A stretch of DNA of 64,000 nucleotides from Verrucomicrobiota bacterium (GCA_017301975.1 JAFLEI010000011.1:113012-177011), one strand, 5' to 3'; numbered from the stretch's first letter, positions 1 to 8,658 are shown. Numbers and translations: made by a program. The notes: generated by a model from the letters alone, not told the origin.

Positions 1-24
1 AGGGTCGGTTTCATTCTTTCTGGT

Positions 25-42
25 CCCTCACTTTCGTGGGGT
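25..42 (-). terminator. Imperfect hairpin just downstream of the PSD1 gene
   Basis: Read on the minus strand this is CCCCAC, GAAA loop, GTGAGGG: a short stem with one C-A mismatch about 25 bases after the stop codon at 67. There is no run of T after it, so it is at best a weak or Rho-assisted 3' end. A better-paired hairpin with the same CACGAAAGTG-type core lies upstream of the same gene at 3715-3732. Confidence 0.3.
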
Positions 43-66
43 GGTTGAGGCGGGCGGTGTCTTGCC

Positions 67-3000
67 TCAAGGGCTAAACTCCCACTCGGGTGCATTGAGC
101 AAAGCCCAGAGCACATCTTCCATGCGGCCGCGCCATGACGGATCGAGCTTCTCCGTGGGCGGATCACCGGCACGGGCGGCGGCTTCCTGGGCCATGCGCA
201 CGGTGGTGGCTTCGCCATCGAGATGATTGGACCAGCTCACGTATTTTTCACGAGTGCGGGTGGTGCTCGCAGGCTGAGTTCCCGCTTTCACCTGAGTGCG
301 GGTGTCGAATTCAGCGCTGAGGTGCTTGGTGTAAAGCGCGCGCTCTTCAGCCGTCGGATGGCGTGTCAGCAGCTTGAGGAAAAGCTGGTCGATGAACTGA
401 TCGAGCGATTTCTTCTGCAGGGCCAGCGCGGTGACGCCGTGGTCATCGCTCAGGCGAGTGAGCCAGATGCCCAGCGTGCCGTTGCTCAAAATCGCAGGCT
501 GCAGCACGTTCGGATCGGCATCGCGTTTGCTGATGGGGTCCTGGCGTGAACCACGCCAGCCGAAGGCGCTGAGCACGTCGGTGACGGCCTGAATACGTGG
601 CAGGGCCAGGCTGGGGCGGTCGCGTTCGTTGCTGGTGCTGGTCAGCATCCAGCTGCGGGATGGCTTGCCGAGATGGATGGCGTTCTTGAGATCGCGGGTG
701 TTGTCGATGTCGAGGCAGACTTCCTCGGTGTGGAAGGGCTTGCCGGTGGCGGCGAAGAGCGAATCCACAATCTGCTCCGCCTGCAGACGGCGTGGCGCAG
801 GGCTGGTGTAGAGCGGGCTGGTCTGCTTTAAGGTGGGATCCGTGGCACGCTGGTAGGCCTGACTGTTCAAGATGAGTCGGGCCAGGTGCTTCACATCGTA
901 GCCACCGCTGACAAATTCACGGCCCAGCCATTTCAGCAGTTCCGGATGCGTGGGCTTGCCCTTCTCCCAGTCTTCGATGGGCTCGACAATCCCACGCCCC
1001 ATGAAGCGCGCCCACACGCGGTTGGCGATCACCTGCGCAAAGCGCTCGTTCTGCGGCGCGGTGATCAGCGCGGCCAGCACATCGCGGCTGTCCTTCGGAT
1101 CTTCCGCGAGCTTGCCGGCGGCTTCGTCGCAGAATTCTGCGAAAGGCCACTTCGGCCGCACCTTGGTGCCGGGTTGCAGGGTCACTTGAATGAGTGGCTT
1201 GCGGCCACCAGCATGGATCTTGTCCATCGGCACGCTGCTTGTCTTTGGCACTTCGATTTCCTTTGTGCCCAGCATCGCGGCGAGTTCGAAGAGATCCTGC
1301 TGCAAGGATTTGCCGGTGGGTGAATCATGGCAGCGGGCGCACTTCATTTCCACGCCGAGGAAGGCCGTGCTCACGATGGTCCCCTTGGCCGCCATCGGCA
1401 CGTCATTCTGCGAAGCCGTGCCAAATCCGGCGGGGCCACCGAGACGCTCGCTGCCGCGCATGCGCAGGAGTTCAGTGACAAAGAAATCCATCGGCTTGTT
1501 GTCCTGGAGGGATTCATACAACCACCAGCGGAAGGGGCCGGTGTTGTTGAGCGTGGGATTGAGGATGTTCGGATTTTCAGCGAGCACATCCTGCCAGTAG
1601 CCCATCCAATTGTCCGCCCAGCGCGGGTCTTTCAGAAGCTGGTCGATGACGGCTTTGCGGTTCGGATTCTTCTCGAAGGCGGCAATCTCCTCCAGCGATG
1701 GCGGCACACCCACGGTATCGAGATACACCCGGCGCAGGAAAGTCAGATCATCCGTCAGCGGCGTGAGCGTGAGATGATCGGCACGAATCTCCGGCCAGTG
1801 CGCGCCTTCCTTGATCCATGTGGTGAGCAGGGCTGCTTCTTCCTTGGTCAAAGGCTTGCCCTTGGGAGGCATGATCTCGTCTTCATCGGAGGACGTGATG
1901 CGGGCGATGATAGAGCTGTGCTCCGGCTTGCCGGGATCGACGGCTGCTCCATCAGACTTGCCGCCTTTCATCGCGTCTGCCAGCGAATCAAGATGCAGCC
2001 CGCCCTTGGCCTTCGCGCCGCGATGGCACTCAGTGCACTTGGCTTCGAGGATCGGCTGGATGTCCTTGAAGTAGTCGATGCTGCCTTTGTGTGCATCCTG
2101 CGACTTCACGCTGTCGATCTTCGCGGCGATGAAGGAATCAATGCTGCCTTCGCCTGCAGGATTCTTGGCCAGCCACGCCTCGGCGGCCTTGCGGCGCGTG
2201 GCCCAGTAAGGATCGGATTGCGCGCGCAGCTCGGCGCGTTTTTTCGCATTGATCTCCGCATAGTGCGCGTTGCGCTCCTGTTCGTAAGCGGTCCAACCAG
2301 CATCGTTGTAGGCCACTTCGCGTTTGCCGGGGGTGATCAGCTTCCACGCCTCACTGCCCTGTGGCGACCATGCGACCACCGTCTCGCCGAGTTCCGGACG
2401 GCGGATGCTCTTGCCGGTGAAGCTTCCCACCACCGTCTCCAGCACGATGAACTGCGGCTTGCCGGTGCCTTCAAATTCGTACCACGATTCACGATTCCCC
2501 GGTGGCGCAAAACGGAAGTCGGGGCCGAGGTCCAGGTAGTCATGCTGATCGGCCACCAGATGATGTCCGTCGCTGTCGTTTGGCGGGAAGGGCGTGGTCA
2601 GGATCGTCTTGTTGTCGATGTAGAGGTTCGTGGCGCCACGGGCGCGCAGCAGCAGGCGGTGCTTGCCTTTCGGGAAGGTCACACTGGCGGCCGCACGCAG
2701 GAGGAAGGGGACGTGGCGCTCACCGCGCACACCGGTGTCCACATACTTTTGCGGCACATCGAAGAAGCCGAAAACGTCCTCGGTGTAGGTTTCGGCCACT
2801 TTCGGGTGTTCGCTCGGCCATGCATTCGCATCAGGCATGCCTTCTTCGGCCAGTTGCACCAGCACGCGACCTGCAGGGACTTGCTTTTTCGCGATGGGGG
2901 GTGGCGGCGGGACAAACTGGTACTTTGCCTTCAGCGCATCCACATCGACTGGACCGCGATAGATCGCCACGTCGTCGAGCCAGCCACTCAGGGAGTGGGA

Positions 3001-3669
3001 GGAAGCCAGGGTGGAGCCGCTGCCGATCATGAGCGCGTCTCCATCCGTGACTGGAGAACGATCCGTCTCACCACCCATGTCCCAGGTGCCTTCGGTAGGG
3101 CGTCCGTCGATGTAGCCCTTGATGCTCTTGAGTTTGCCAAAGGTGTAGGTCACCGCAATGTGGTGCCACCCTGCGTTTGGCAGCATGTCCTTGGACCACC
3201 AGCGATGCCAGGCGCCCTTCTTTCCGGGGACATCCGCGCTGTGAAACAGAAAGCCGATCTGGGCACCACTCTTCGCCGCCTGCAGGCGCAGCGCGTAGTT
3301 CTGGTTCTCCGTGCCAAATTCCTTTGTGCCCAGCCGGCCTTTGCCAAGGATGTAGGGAGAGCCGCTCAGCCCCGCCGGCTTCACCCAGGCCTCCAGCGTG
3401 ATCGTTTCATTCAGGCCGAAACGCAGCGCCTCGCTGTCCGGGATCGTGAGGGCCGATTTTTTGCCGTCGCCTGTGAAGCGCTGTGCGGTATTGTCTTTGG
3501 AGAAACCGGGGAAGCTCGGCGAGCGCGGGCCGGGTTCCTTGCCATCGTCAAACCGCCACTGCATGACCGGTTTGGCCAGGGGTTTGTCCGCAATGTCATT
3601 GCCGCCGCTGTCGTTTTGAGCGGAGGCGAGGCGGGTTAGCAGGAAAGTGGCGAGAACGTAGCGCGTCAT
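67..3669 (-). CDS. Secreted PSD1/planctomycete cytochrome c protein with LamG domain
   Basis: A 1200-residue exported protein of the PSD1 superfamily (cytochrome C PSC domain, then DUF1549, then DUF1553), common in Planctomycetes and Verrucomicrobia. Residues 1-18 look like a signal peptide. Residues about 35-245 form a LamG/concanavalin-like fold, and about 265-420 resemble a sugar-binding PA14-like region. A CTECH haem motif lies at 545-549 inside the cytochrome domain, followed by an EIMPPKGKPLT segment near 598. DUF1549 begins near 640, and a second CxxCH motif (CARCH) is at 777-781. DUF1553 occupies roughly 880-1190. The family is thought to act in periplasmic electron transfer or polysaccharide breakdown, but its exact reaction is unknown. 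Its usual partner, a DUF1501 protein, is not adjacent; one sits about 40 kb away at 44249-45700. Confidence 0.9.
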   Translation of the reverse strand: MTRYVLATFLLTRLASAQNDSGGNDIADKPLAKPVMQWRFDDGKEPGPRSPSFPGFSKDNTAQRFTGDGKKSALTIPDSEALRFGLNETITLEAWVKPAGLSGSPYILGKGRLGTKEFGTENQNYALRLQAAKSGAQIGFLFHSADVPGKKGAWHRWWSKDMLPNAGWHHIAVTYTFGKLKSIKGYIDGRPTEGTWDMGGETDRSPVTDGDALMIGSGSTLASSHSLSGWLDDVAIYRGPVDVDALKAKYQFVPPPPPIAKKQVPAGRVLVQLAEEGMPDANAWPSEHPKVAETYTEDVFGFFDVPQKYVDTGVRGERHVPFLLRAAASVTFPKGKHRLLLRARGATNLYIDNKTILTTPFPPNDSDGHHLVADQHDYLDLGPDFRFAPPGNRESWYEFEGTGKPQFIVLETVVGSFTGKSIRRPELGETVVAWSPQGSEAWKLITPGKREVAYNDAGWTAYEQERNAHYAEINAKKRAELRAQSDPYWATRRKAAEAWLAKNPAGEGSIDSFIAAKIDSVKSQDAHKGSIDYFKDIQPILEAKCTECHRGAKAKGGLHLDSLADAMKGGKSDGAAVDPGKPEHSSIIARITSSDEDEIMPPKGKPLTKEEAALLTTWIKEGAHWPEIRADHLTLTPLTDDLTFLRRVYLDTVGVPPSLEEIAAFEKNPNRKAVIDQLLKDPRWADNWMGYWQDVLAENPNILNPTLNNTGPFRWWLYESLQDNKPMDFFVTELLRMRGSERLGGPAGFGTASQNDVPMAAKGTIVSTAFLGVEMKCARCHDSPTGKSLQQDLFELAAMLGTKEIEVPKTSSVPMDKIHAGGRKPLIQVTLQPGTKVRPKWPFAEFCDEAAGKLAEDPKDSRDVLAALITAPQNERFAQVIANRVWARFMGRGIVEPIEDWEKGKPTHPELLKWLGREFVSGGYDVKHLARLILNSQAYQRATDPTLKQTSPLYTSPAPRRLQAEQIVDSLFAATGKPFHTEEVCLDIDNTRDLKNAIHLGKPSRSWMLTSTSNERDRPSLALPRIQAVTDVLSAFGWRGSRQDPISKRDADPNVLQPAILSNGTLGIWLTRLSDDHGVTALALQKKSLDQFIDQLFLKLLTRHPTAEERALYTKHLSAEFDTRTQVKAGTQPASTTRTREKYVSWSNHLDGEATTVRMAQEAAARAGDPPTEKLDPSWRGRMEDVLWALLNAPEWEFSP

Positions 3670-3714
3670 GCTCCTATCAACGCCGGATTGCGGCCGCTTT
3701 CAGCATTTCGGGCA

Positions 3715-3732
3715 CCCCACTTTCGTGTGGGG
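3715..3732. repeat. Hairpin with GTGGGG/CCCCAC arms
   Basis: CCCCAC, six-base loop, GTGGGG: a perfect six-pair stem between the divergent PSD1 gene and the toxin-antitoxin pair. It resembles the hairpin at 25-42, so related stem-loops flank the PSD1 gene on both sides. It may be a regulatory structure or a dispersed palindrome; the sequence alone does not decide. Confidence 0.4.
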
Positions 3733-3778
3733 GTAAAACGGCCTTGCAGGTGGCCGGGAATGCATAATAAGTTAACAC

Positions 3779-4060
3779 ATGAGTTACTCACTCACACGAA
3801 CCAGCATGGCTTTGGATCAGGCCACTCTTCGCGGACTTGCGTCACTCGCCAAGAAATGGGGCGTCTCAAAGTCTGAGGTGATGCGCCGGGCTGTGAGCCA
3901 CCTAAAGGAGCTGGAGGACATGAAAGACCAATGTCCGAAGCCCCTCAAAGCTCTCGACTGGCTGCAAAACGGCGGCGGTTTGACCGTGCAGGAGGCTGAA
4001 GCCTTTCGCGCCGATGTGCAGGCCGAACGCGAAGCCAAACGCCAGTGGTGGGAGTCATGA
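3779..4060 (+). CDS. Ribbon-helix-helix antitoxin
   Basis: A 93-residue protein. The N-terminal part, with SYSLTRTSMALDQATLRGLASLAKK followed by WGVSKSEVMRRAV, has the strand-helix-helix pattern of CopG/RHH DNA-binding domains. The C-terminal half is charged and should wrap the toxin. The stop codon overlaps the start of the PIN gene in an ATGA, the usual antitoxin-first order. Antitoxins of this class bind the toxin and repress their own promoter. The palindrome GAGTTACTC at 3782-3790, at the start of the gene, could be part of an operator but is short. The ATG at 3779 was chosen because a longer reading from 3688 is in another frame. Confidence 0.8.
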   Translation: MSYSLTRTSMALDQATLRGLASLAKKWGVSKSEVMRRAVSHLKELEDMKDQCPKPLKALDWLQNGGGLTVQEAEAFRADVQAEREAKRQWWES

Positions 4061-4455
4061 TTCACCTTGACACAAATCTCCTCATCGACCTCGTCACCAT
4101 CGGGTCGCCGCACATCGCTGTGATCCGGCAGTGGCTGGAAAAGGGCGAGCAACTCGCCGTCTCCGCCATTGCATGGTCGGAATTTTTGAATGGCCCGCAC
4201 ACCAAGTCTCAAAAAGATGCCGTCCAGGCCATCGTCGAAGGCCGCATCTTGGATTTCACGGCAAAGGAAGCCGAGCAGGCCTCACGCTTGTTTCATTACA
4301 CGGGTCGCAAACGCGGAAGTCATTCCGACTGCATGATCGCCGCCTGCGCAATGACCCAGAATGTCCGCGTGGCGACACGCAACATCACTGACTTCGAGAA
4401 ATTTGTGCCTCATGGGTTGAAGCTGCTGGCAGTGGAGACGGTGACTACACCCTGA
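4057..4455 (+). CDS. PIN-domain toxin (VapC-like ribonuclease)
   Basis: A 132-residue PIN-domain protein, the expected partner of the preceding antitoxin. The acidic metal-binding set is visible: Asp5 in MIHLDTN, Glu42 in WSEFLNG, Asp91 in HSDCMIAA and Asp112 in NITDFEKF. VapC toxins are Mg-dependent ribonucleases that cut tRNA or rRNA when released from the antitoxin. I chose the ATG at 4057, which overlaps the antitoxin stop, over the in-frame GTG at 4045, because MIHLDTN is the normal family start. The 3' end overlaps the 3' end of the convergent response-regulator gene by 11 bases. Confidence 0.88.
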   Translation: MIHLDTNLLIDLVTIGSPHIAVIRQWLEKGEQLAVSAIAWSEFLNGPHTKSQKDAVQAIVEGRILDFTAKEAEQASRLFHYTGRKRGSHSDCMIAACAMTQNVRVATRNITDFEKFVPHGLKLLAVETVTTP

Positions 4456-5071
4456 CCAGCCCCCGCCGGATCGCCTCTGCGGTCGCCTGCGCCCGGTCAT
4501 TGACCTTGAGCTTCATCAGTATGCGGCTGACGTGCTGTTTCACCGTATCCTCGCCGATGCCGAGGACGGCGGCGATTTCTTTGTTGGCGTTGCCCCGGGT
4601 CACAAGGGTGAGGATCTCGCGCTCGCGTGGCGTGATCTCCGGCTCTGCGAGGCGGTCTTTGAGCCGCTGAGCAATGTCCTCCGGCAGGCTGCGTTGGCCT
4701 TTGGCCACCGTTCGGATGGCGGTGAGAAGATCGTCACGGGACGAAGACTTTTGCAGATAGCCGAGCGCACCCGCCTTGAGCGCCGCCTGGATTTCATCAT
4801 CGCGGGCGAAGGTGGAGAAGATGAGCACACGTGCGTTTGCATGATCACGTAGCAGGGCCGCCGTGGCCTCGATGCCACTGATGCCGGGCAGTTGCAGATC
4901 CATGAGGACGACGTCCGGTTTCTTTTTGGCAAACAACGCCGAAGCCTCTTCACCGCGATCGGTTTCACCCACGACCTTGAAATCGTCCTCAAGCTCCAGC
5001 GAGGCCACGAGGCCGCTGCGGACAACGAAGTGATCGTCGATGAGCAAGAGTGAGATGGGGGCAGCGGACAC
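4445..5071 (-). CDS. NarL/LuxR-family response regulator
   Basis: A 208-residue two-component regulator. The receiver domain spans about 5-120, with the acidic pair Asp12-Asp13, phospho-acceptor Asp58 in VVLMDLQLPG, Ser86/Thr87 in IFSTF and Lys108 in GYLQKS. A LuxR-type helix-turn-helix fills about 142-208, with the typical LTPRE-like start (ITPREREIL) and recognition helix near EDTVKQHVSRI. It lies 12 bases downstream of the histidine kinase on the same strand, so the two form a cognate pair. Phosphorylation should switch on DNA binding. Targets cannot be read from the sequence. Confidence 0.95.
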   Translation of the reverse strand: MSAAPISLLLIDDHFVVRSGLVASLELEDDFKVVGETDRGEEASALFAKKKPDVVLMDLQLPGISGIEATAALLRDHANARVLIFSTFARDDEIQAALKAGALGYLQKSSSRDDLLTAIRTVAKGQRSLPEDIAQRLKDRLAEPEITPREREILTLVTRGNANKEIAAVLGIGEDTVKQHVSRILMKLKVNDRAQATAEAIRRGLVRV

Positions 5072-5083
5072 GGTGTAGGCGGA

Positions 5084-7195
5084 TCAAGTGGTCAATGCCT
5101 CCAGCGGGAGGCGAACGGTGACGATGGTGCCTTGTTTGGGCTGGCTTTGCCAATCAACACTGGCGTTAATTTTGCGGCACCGTTCGCGGATGCCCATGCA
5201 GCCGAAGTGGCCGGGCTGGCCGGTGGTTGCGGCGCTGGCGGTGAGCCCCTGGCCATCGTCGGCGATGCTGAGCGTCAGCAGGTCAGGGGTGGAGGAAAGA
5301 TGCAGCGTGATCTTCGTGGCCTGCGCGTGCTTGAGCGCATTGGTGATGGCTTCCTGGGCGATCATGCGCAGGTGATGAGACACGGGCCCGGTGATGGGCG
5401 GAATGGGCTGCAGGTCGAGTTCTAATACTGGGGCATCCGGCGGCATGCGCGTCTGAATTTCCCGCAGCGCGCTGAAGAGATCATGCAGCTGGGCGGTGTC
5501 GCGCAGATCGGCCACGAGATTGCGCGCTTCGCTTTGAATGCGGGAGACAAGGCTGCGGGAGGTCTCAATAAGCGTGCGGGCTTTGTCTTCCAGTGGTCGC
5601 GTCGTGGCGGCATCCAGCCGCAGGGAGAGCCCCGTGAGTTCCTGCTCCAGGGTGTCATGAAACTCACGCGCGATTCGCTGGCGCTCATCCAGCGTCGCCT
5701 GCTGCACGATGCGGCTGCTGAGTGCGCCGATCTGTCGCCGTTGCGCGGCGATCCAGATGAAGGCCAGCAGTACAAGGCCGGCAAGAATGCTGCTGGCGAT
5801 GACAAGACGGCCCGCCGTCCAAAACGGGGCTGAATGGATCACGCGAAGGTCATCCGCAGAGCGCAGCAGGAGTGATGCGCGCTCGGCCTGAGAGCGAAAC
5901 CCTTTGTCCGTGGAAGACTCGACGAGGCAGATGCCAGTAAGCTCAACGGAGGTGCCAATCTCGATCTCAGGTGGGCCGGATTGCAGCAGGAAGGCCCGCA
6001 GAGGTGTGCCGCCGGAGGTGAGGCGGAGCTCGAACCCGTCTGCGCTGCGGAAAAAATCATTGAGCACCGCTGGCGTGGCGAGATGGATGAGATCCGCATC
6101 GTGCGAGCCATCTTGAAATTCTTGGAGCGAAACAACGGCGGCGTCGGGTGCTGACCCCTGCTCGGTGGCAAGCACGAGCGCGTCTGCCAGCGAGGCGCTG
6201 AATCCCGCCATGATGGGAAAGCCGATGATCTCCGCGCGCTGTCCGGGCGTCAGATTGACCGGCGTCGTGAGGCGAATCGCGATGGAAGGTGATTGCGGCG
6301 GTCTGGGCAGGACGTCCTTCGGAGTCTCACGGGGCGGTGGCGGTGGGGTGGCATCGCGCAAAAAAACGCGGCCATCAGGGTAGGCTGCCAGCACGGTGCC
6401 GCGAATGCGCGCGCGATGATGAGGCTCGTCCGCAGCGCCAAACTGCAGGAGCGTGACCACGGAGGTGATGGGCAGAGTTTCGACGGGCGGGGCGGCTTTG
6501 GTGATCTCCACCTCTTTCCAATCGGTGACGCGGATGTAGGGAAAGACGAGCTGGCGGCGGTCATTGATGCCACCGGCGGCAAGCCCGGTGATACGGAGGC
6601 GGGCGTCGATGAGCCCAGGGGCGGCTTCGGGTGGCGCATCCACTCTTACTTCCAGCACCCGGCTGCCGATGGCGAGTCGCAGCAGCGAGCGGTTTTCATC
6701 CAGCGGTGTCAAAGTGCGGCCGAGTCCTTCCACGATGACGCGCTGGTAATGAAAGCGGCCTGTGGCGAGGTCATCATAGGTGGCGGGAGCGGCGGCGGGC
6801 GGGTCGCCATGACCCATGATTTGCAGGCTGGTCACATCCACGCCGGGAAAATACAGCCCGGCGAGTGTGGTGCCCTGGATGCGGATGTGGTCGCCCACGT
6901 GGAGATCGTTGCGGGTGGGCTTGAAATGCAGATGCGTTCCCGCAGTGTCGTCCTGTACAAAAGCCGTTCCGCCGCTTTCCACGAAACCGATCGTTGCCGT
7001 AAGATCGACCGGCAGTTTTTCCAAACTCCGCTCATAAGGCAGCATGCGGATGTCGATGGCGCGGGTAAGGGGATCGGCGCCTGCGACGAAGGATGAATGA
7101 AAAATGACGAATGCGGTAAATAGAAAAAATCGCCAGACGGCACACGCTGGAGTGCACCGCCCGTCATTTGTCATTCCGCATTCGTCATTCGTCAT
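5084..7195 (-). CDS. Membrane sensor histidine kinase with OB-fold-like periplasmic region
   Basis: A 703-residue kinase of the HisKA_3/NarX type. Residues about 20-40 form a signal peptide. The periplasmic part, about 41-455, holds at least two OB-fold-like segments: FVESGGTAFVQD with VGDHIRIQGTT near 70-110, and RGTVLAAYPDGRVFLRD near 265-282. A single membrane helix spans about 459-483. The dimerisation helix carries phospho-acceptor His513 in IAREFHDTLEQ. The ATPase domain has an N box at NALKHAQ (619-625), a G1 box at DDGQG and a G2 box near HFGCMGIRER. The first 13 residues and the signal peptide are encoded by the inverted arms of the dispersed GAATGACGAATG repeat (7104-7188). Only 3 bases separate it from the upstream PH gene. 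Confidence 0.92.
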   Translation of the reverse strand: MTNDECGMTNDGRCTPACAVWRFFLFTAFVIFHSSFVAGADPLTRAIDIRMLPYERSLEKLPVDLTATIGFVESGGTAFVQDDTAGTHLHFKPTRNDLHVGDHIRIQGTTLAGLYFPGVDVTSLQIMGHGDPPAAAPATYDDLATGRFHYQRVIVEGLGRTLTPLDENRSLLRLAIGSRVLEVRVDAPPEAAPGLIDARLRITGLAAGGINDRRQLVFPYIRVTDWKEVEITKAAPPVETLPITSVVTLLQFGAADEPHHRARIRGTVLAAYPDGRVFLRDATPPPPPRETPKDVLPRPPQSPSIAIRLTTPVNLTPGQRAEIIGFPIMAGFSASLADALVLATEQGSAPDAAVVSLQEFQDGSHDADLIHLATPAVLNDFFRSADGFELRLTSGGTPLRAFLLQSGPPEIEIGTSVELTGICLVESSTDKGFRSQAERASLLLRSADDLRVIHSAPFWTAGRLVIASSILAGLVLLAFIWIAAQRRQIGALSSRIVQQATLDERQRIAREFHDTLEQELTGLSLRLDAATTRPLEDKARTLIETSRSLVSRIQSEARNLVADLRDTAQLHDLFSALREIQTRMPPDAPVLELDLQPIPPITGPVSHHLRMIAQEAITNALKHAQATKITLHLSSTPDLLTLSIADDGQGLTASAATTGQPGHFGCMGIRERCRKINASVDWQSQPKQGTIVTVRLPLEALTT
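7104..7188. repeat. REP-like inverted repeat inside the histidine kinase 5' end
   Basis: Two perfectly complementary 13-base arms, ATGACGAATGCGG at 7104-7116 and CCGCATTCGTCAT at 7176-7188, are separated by 59 bases. Partial GAATGA/ACGAATG units continue on both outer sides. Related unpaired copies lie at 8730-8767 and 33610-33706, beside other gene ends. This resembles a REP doublet, or a small non-autonomous element, caught within a gene start. Confidence 0.6.
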
Positions 7196-7198
7196 TTT

Positions 7199-7993
7199 TC
7201 AGTCATCTGTCGGATCCACACCGCGCTGCAGCTTGCGTACAAGATCCTTCACGATATGGGCGCTGCGCATGTCTTTGAACTGTACTTCAATACCCGCATT
7301 GGCCGCAGTGGAAAAGTCGATGGTGCCGAGGCCGAGTAGACCTTTGAGGCCAGATTCATAGACGTCGATGCTGCGGATGTCGCAAATGCGTGCCTCTTTG
7401 GAACTGCGACCGATAAGGCCCCAGATCAGCTCCACGCGTTCGCGCGTGACGATGTAATCATGCGAGTAACGCGCGATGCCGACGGCGATGAGCGTGGACG
7501 AGGCGCAAAGAAGGGCGATGATAGCATACTCAAGCTGAATCATAAGCAGCAGCACCCCGGCGATGGTCAGCAGCAGGCAGAGGAACAGAGCCTTGGTGTA
7601 GCCCAGCCAGGACGGATGCGCGTGATGCAGAATGACTTCGCCGCTGGGAGAGTAGTTGAAATCATCGTCTTTGTCTTCCTCGGGGGCCTCTTCTTCAGCT
7701 TCCTCCTCCTCTTCTTCTTCAGGCTCAGCCATCGGCTGCGGTTCTTCAGGATATTCCGTGTCGGGGCTGATCTCACGATACATGGGCCGGCCGATCCGCG
7801 CCTGCCCGCTGCTGGCAGTGGGGCGGCGCATGCCGCCGACCAGTTCCCCCACGGTGTGCATGTGACCGGTGTCCTCATCCATGCACATTTCGCCACGGGC
7901 CAGGGAGCCGCGGGCCACGAGCGTGTAGAGATCCTCCTTGGACAGCGGATCGCTGAAAGCCGGGTGCTGCGGGAGTGTGTAGCGGGCGGACAT
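7199..7993 (-). CDS. Membrane protein with bacterial PH domain and polyacidic linker
   Basis: A 264-residue protein. Residues 1-60 form a small globular region of unknown fold. Residues about 90-111 are almost all Glu/Asp, a disordered acidic linker. Two membrane helices follow at about 132-151 and 155-175. A bacterial PH (bPH2/YdbS-like) domain then occupies about 178-260, recognised by YIVTRERVELIWGLIGRSSKEARICDIRSI. Such domains are found in membrane-anchored proteins of unclear function. An in-frame TTG at 8050, directly after the upstream stop, would add 19 residues; I prefer the ATG at 7993. It is sandwiched between the YbjN-type gene and the kinase, so the four genes probably form one transcript. 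Confidence 0.75.
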   Translation of the reverse strand: MSARYTLPQHPAFSDPLSKEDLYTLVARGSLARGEMCMDEDTGHMHTVGELVGGMRRPTASSGQARIGRPMYREISPDTEYPEEPQPMAEPEEEEEEEAEEEAPEEDKDDDFNYSPSGEVILHHAHPSWLGYTKALFLCLLLTIAGVLLLMIQLEYAIIALLCASSTLIAVGIARYSHDYIVTRERVELIWGLIGRSSKEARICDIRSIDVYESGLKGLLGLGTIDFSTAANAGIEVQFKDMRSAHIVKDLVRKLQRGVDPTDD

Positions 7994-8050
7994 TGGGAGG
8001 GCCTGTTCCCGGCCACCAAAGCACAGGCGCACTGCCTGTGTCACGTCCAA

Positions 8051-8545
8051 TCACTCGGCCTCGGGCACGGGCGGCAGCAAATCTTCGCGTTTCATCAGGT
8101 CCGCCACCTTGAGCAGCAGCAGCTCGCCTTTGGGAGTGTGGATGATTTCGCCAAGGAACGGCGTGAGGCGGTCGATCTCCGCCACGGCTGAATGCACCAG
8201 GCTGGCGATGATGCGCGCATCGTGCCGGTGCGGTGGAAAGACATTGGTCACGCGAAACATCACCTGTCCGCTATCCCATTCGAGTTCGAAATTGCCAAGG
8301 TTCAGGTCCTTGTTCGTGCGCATGAGCAGTTCGCAAACGGGCAGGCGGTGGGATGCGGGCACCTGCAGCGTGGCGCTGGAGACGACGGTGATGATGTGCG
8401 TCTCGCCAAAAATCTGCACATGCAGCGGGATTTTGGTGTGGTGCGCTTCGAAGTCGGCCTCGATGACGGAATGCTCGGGTACTTCGCGGTAGATCCAGCC
8501 CATTTCCTTGAAGGTGTTCAGGGCGGTGGCGTAGAGGGCGGACAT
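8051..8545 (-). CDS. YbjN-domain protein
   Basis: A 164-residue cytoplasmic protein of the YbjN family. It has the alternating strand/helix layout, with the family-like run REVPEHSVIEADFEAHHTKI near the N-terminus, a central LLMRTNKDLNLGNFELEWDSGQVMFR segment and a helical end. YbjN-like proteins resemble type III chaperones and have been linked to motility and stress in Escherichia coli; no enzymatic role is known. It is probably the first gene of the minus-strand unit leading to the two-component system. No catalytic residues are apparent. Confidence 0.75.
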   Translation of the reverse strand: MSALYATALNTFKEMGWIYREVPEHSVIEADFEAHHTKIPLHVQIFGETHIITVVSSATLQVPASHRLPVCELLMRTNKDLNLGNFELEWDSGQVMFRVTNVFPPHRHDARIIASLVHSAVAEIDRLTPFLGEIIHTPKGELLLLKVADLMKREDLLPPVPEAE

Positions 8546-8581
8546 GCGGCGGGAATGAAATCTGAGATTTTAAATCTTAGA

Positions 8582-8658
8582 TGGTCGGGGCGGCCAGATT
8601 CGAACTGACGACTTCTTGCTCCCAAAGCAAGCGCTCTACCAGGCTGAGCTACGCCCCG
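8582..8658 (-). tRNA. tRNA-Pro (anticodon TGG)
   Basis: A complete cloverleaf on the minus strand. The acceptor stem is CGGGGCG paired with CGCCCCG. The D arm is GCTC/GAGC, and the anticodon stem CTTGC/GCAAG has loop TTTGGGA giving anticodon TGG. The T arm is GTCAG/CTGGC with loop TTCGAAT. CCA is encoded. The C1-G72 pair is the normal proline identity feature. Confidence 0.97.

Noticed and set aside
1327..3639. A 770-residue open frame on the plus strand
   Set aside because: It is fully antisense to the PSD1 gene, has no family-like motif and arises from GC-biased third positions in the real gene.
8050..8051. The TTG at 8050 as the start of the PH gene
   Set aside because: It begins directly after the upstream stop and adds 19 residues without conserved features; the ATG at 7993 was preferred, though the TTG cannot be excluded.
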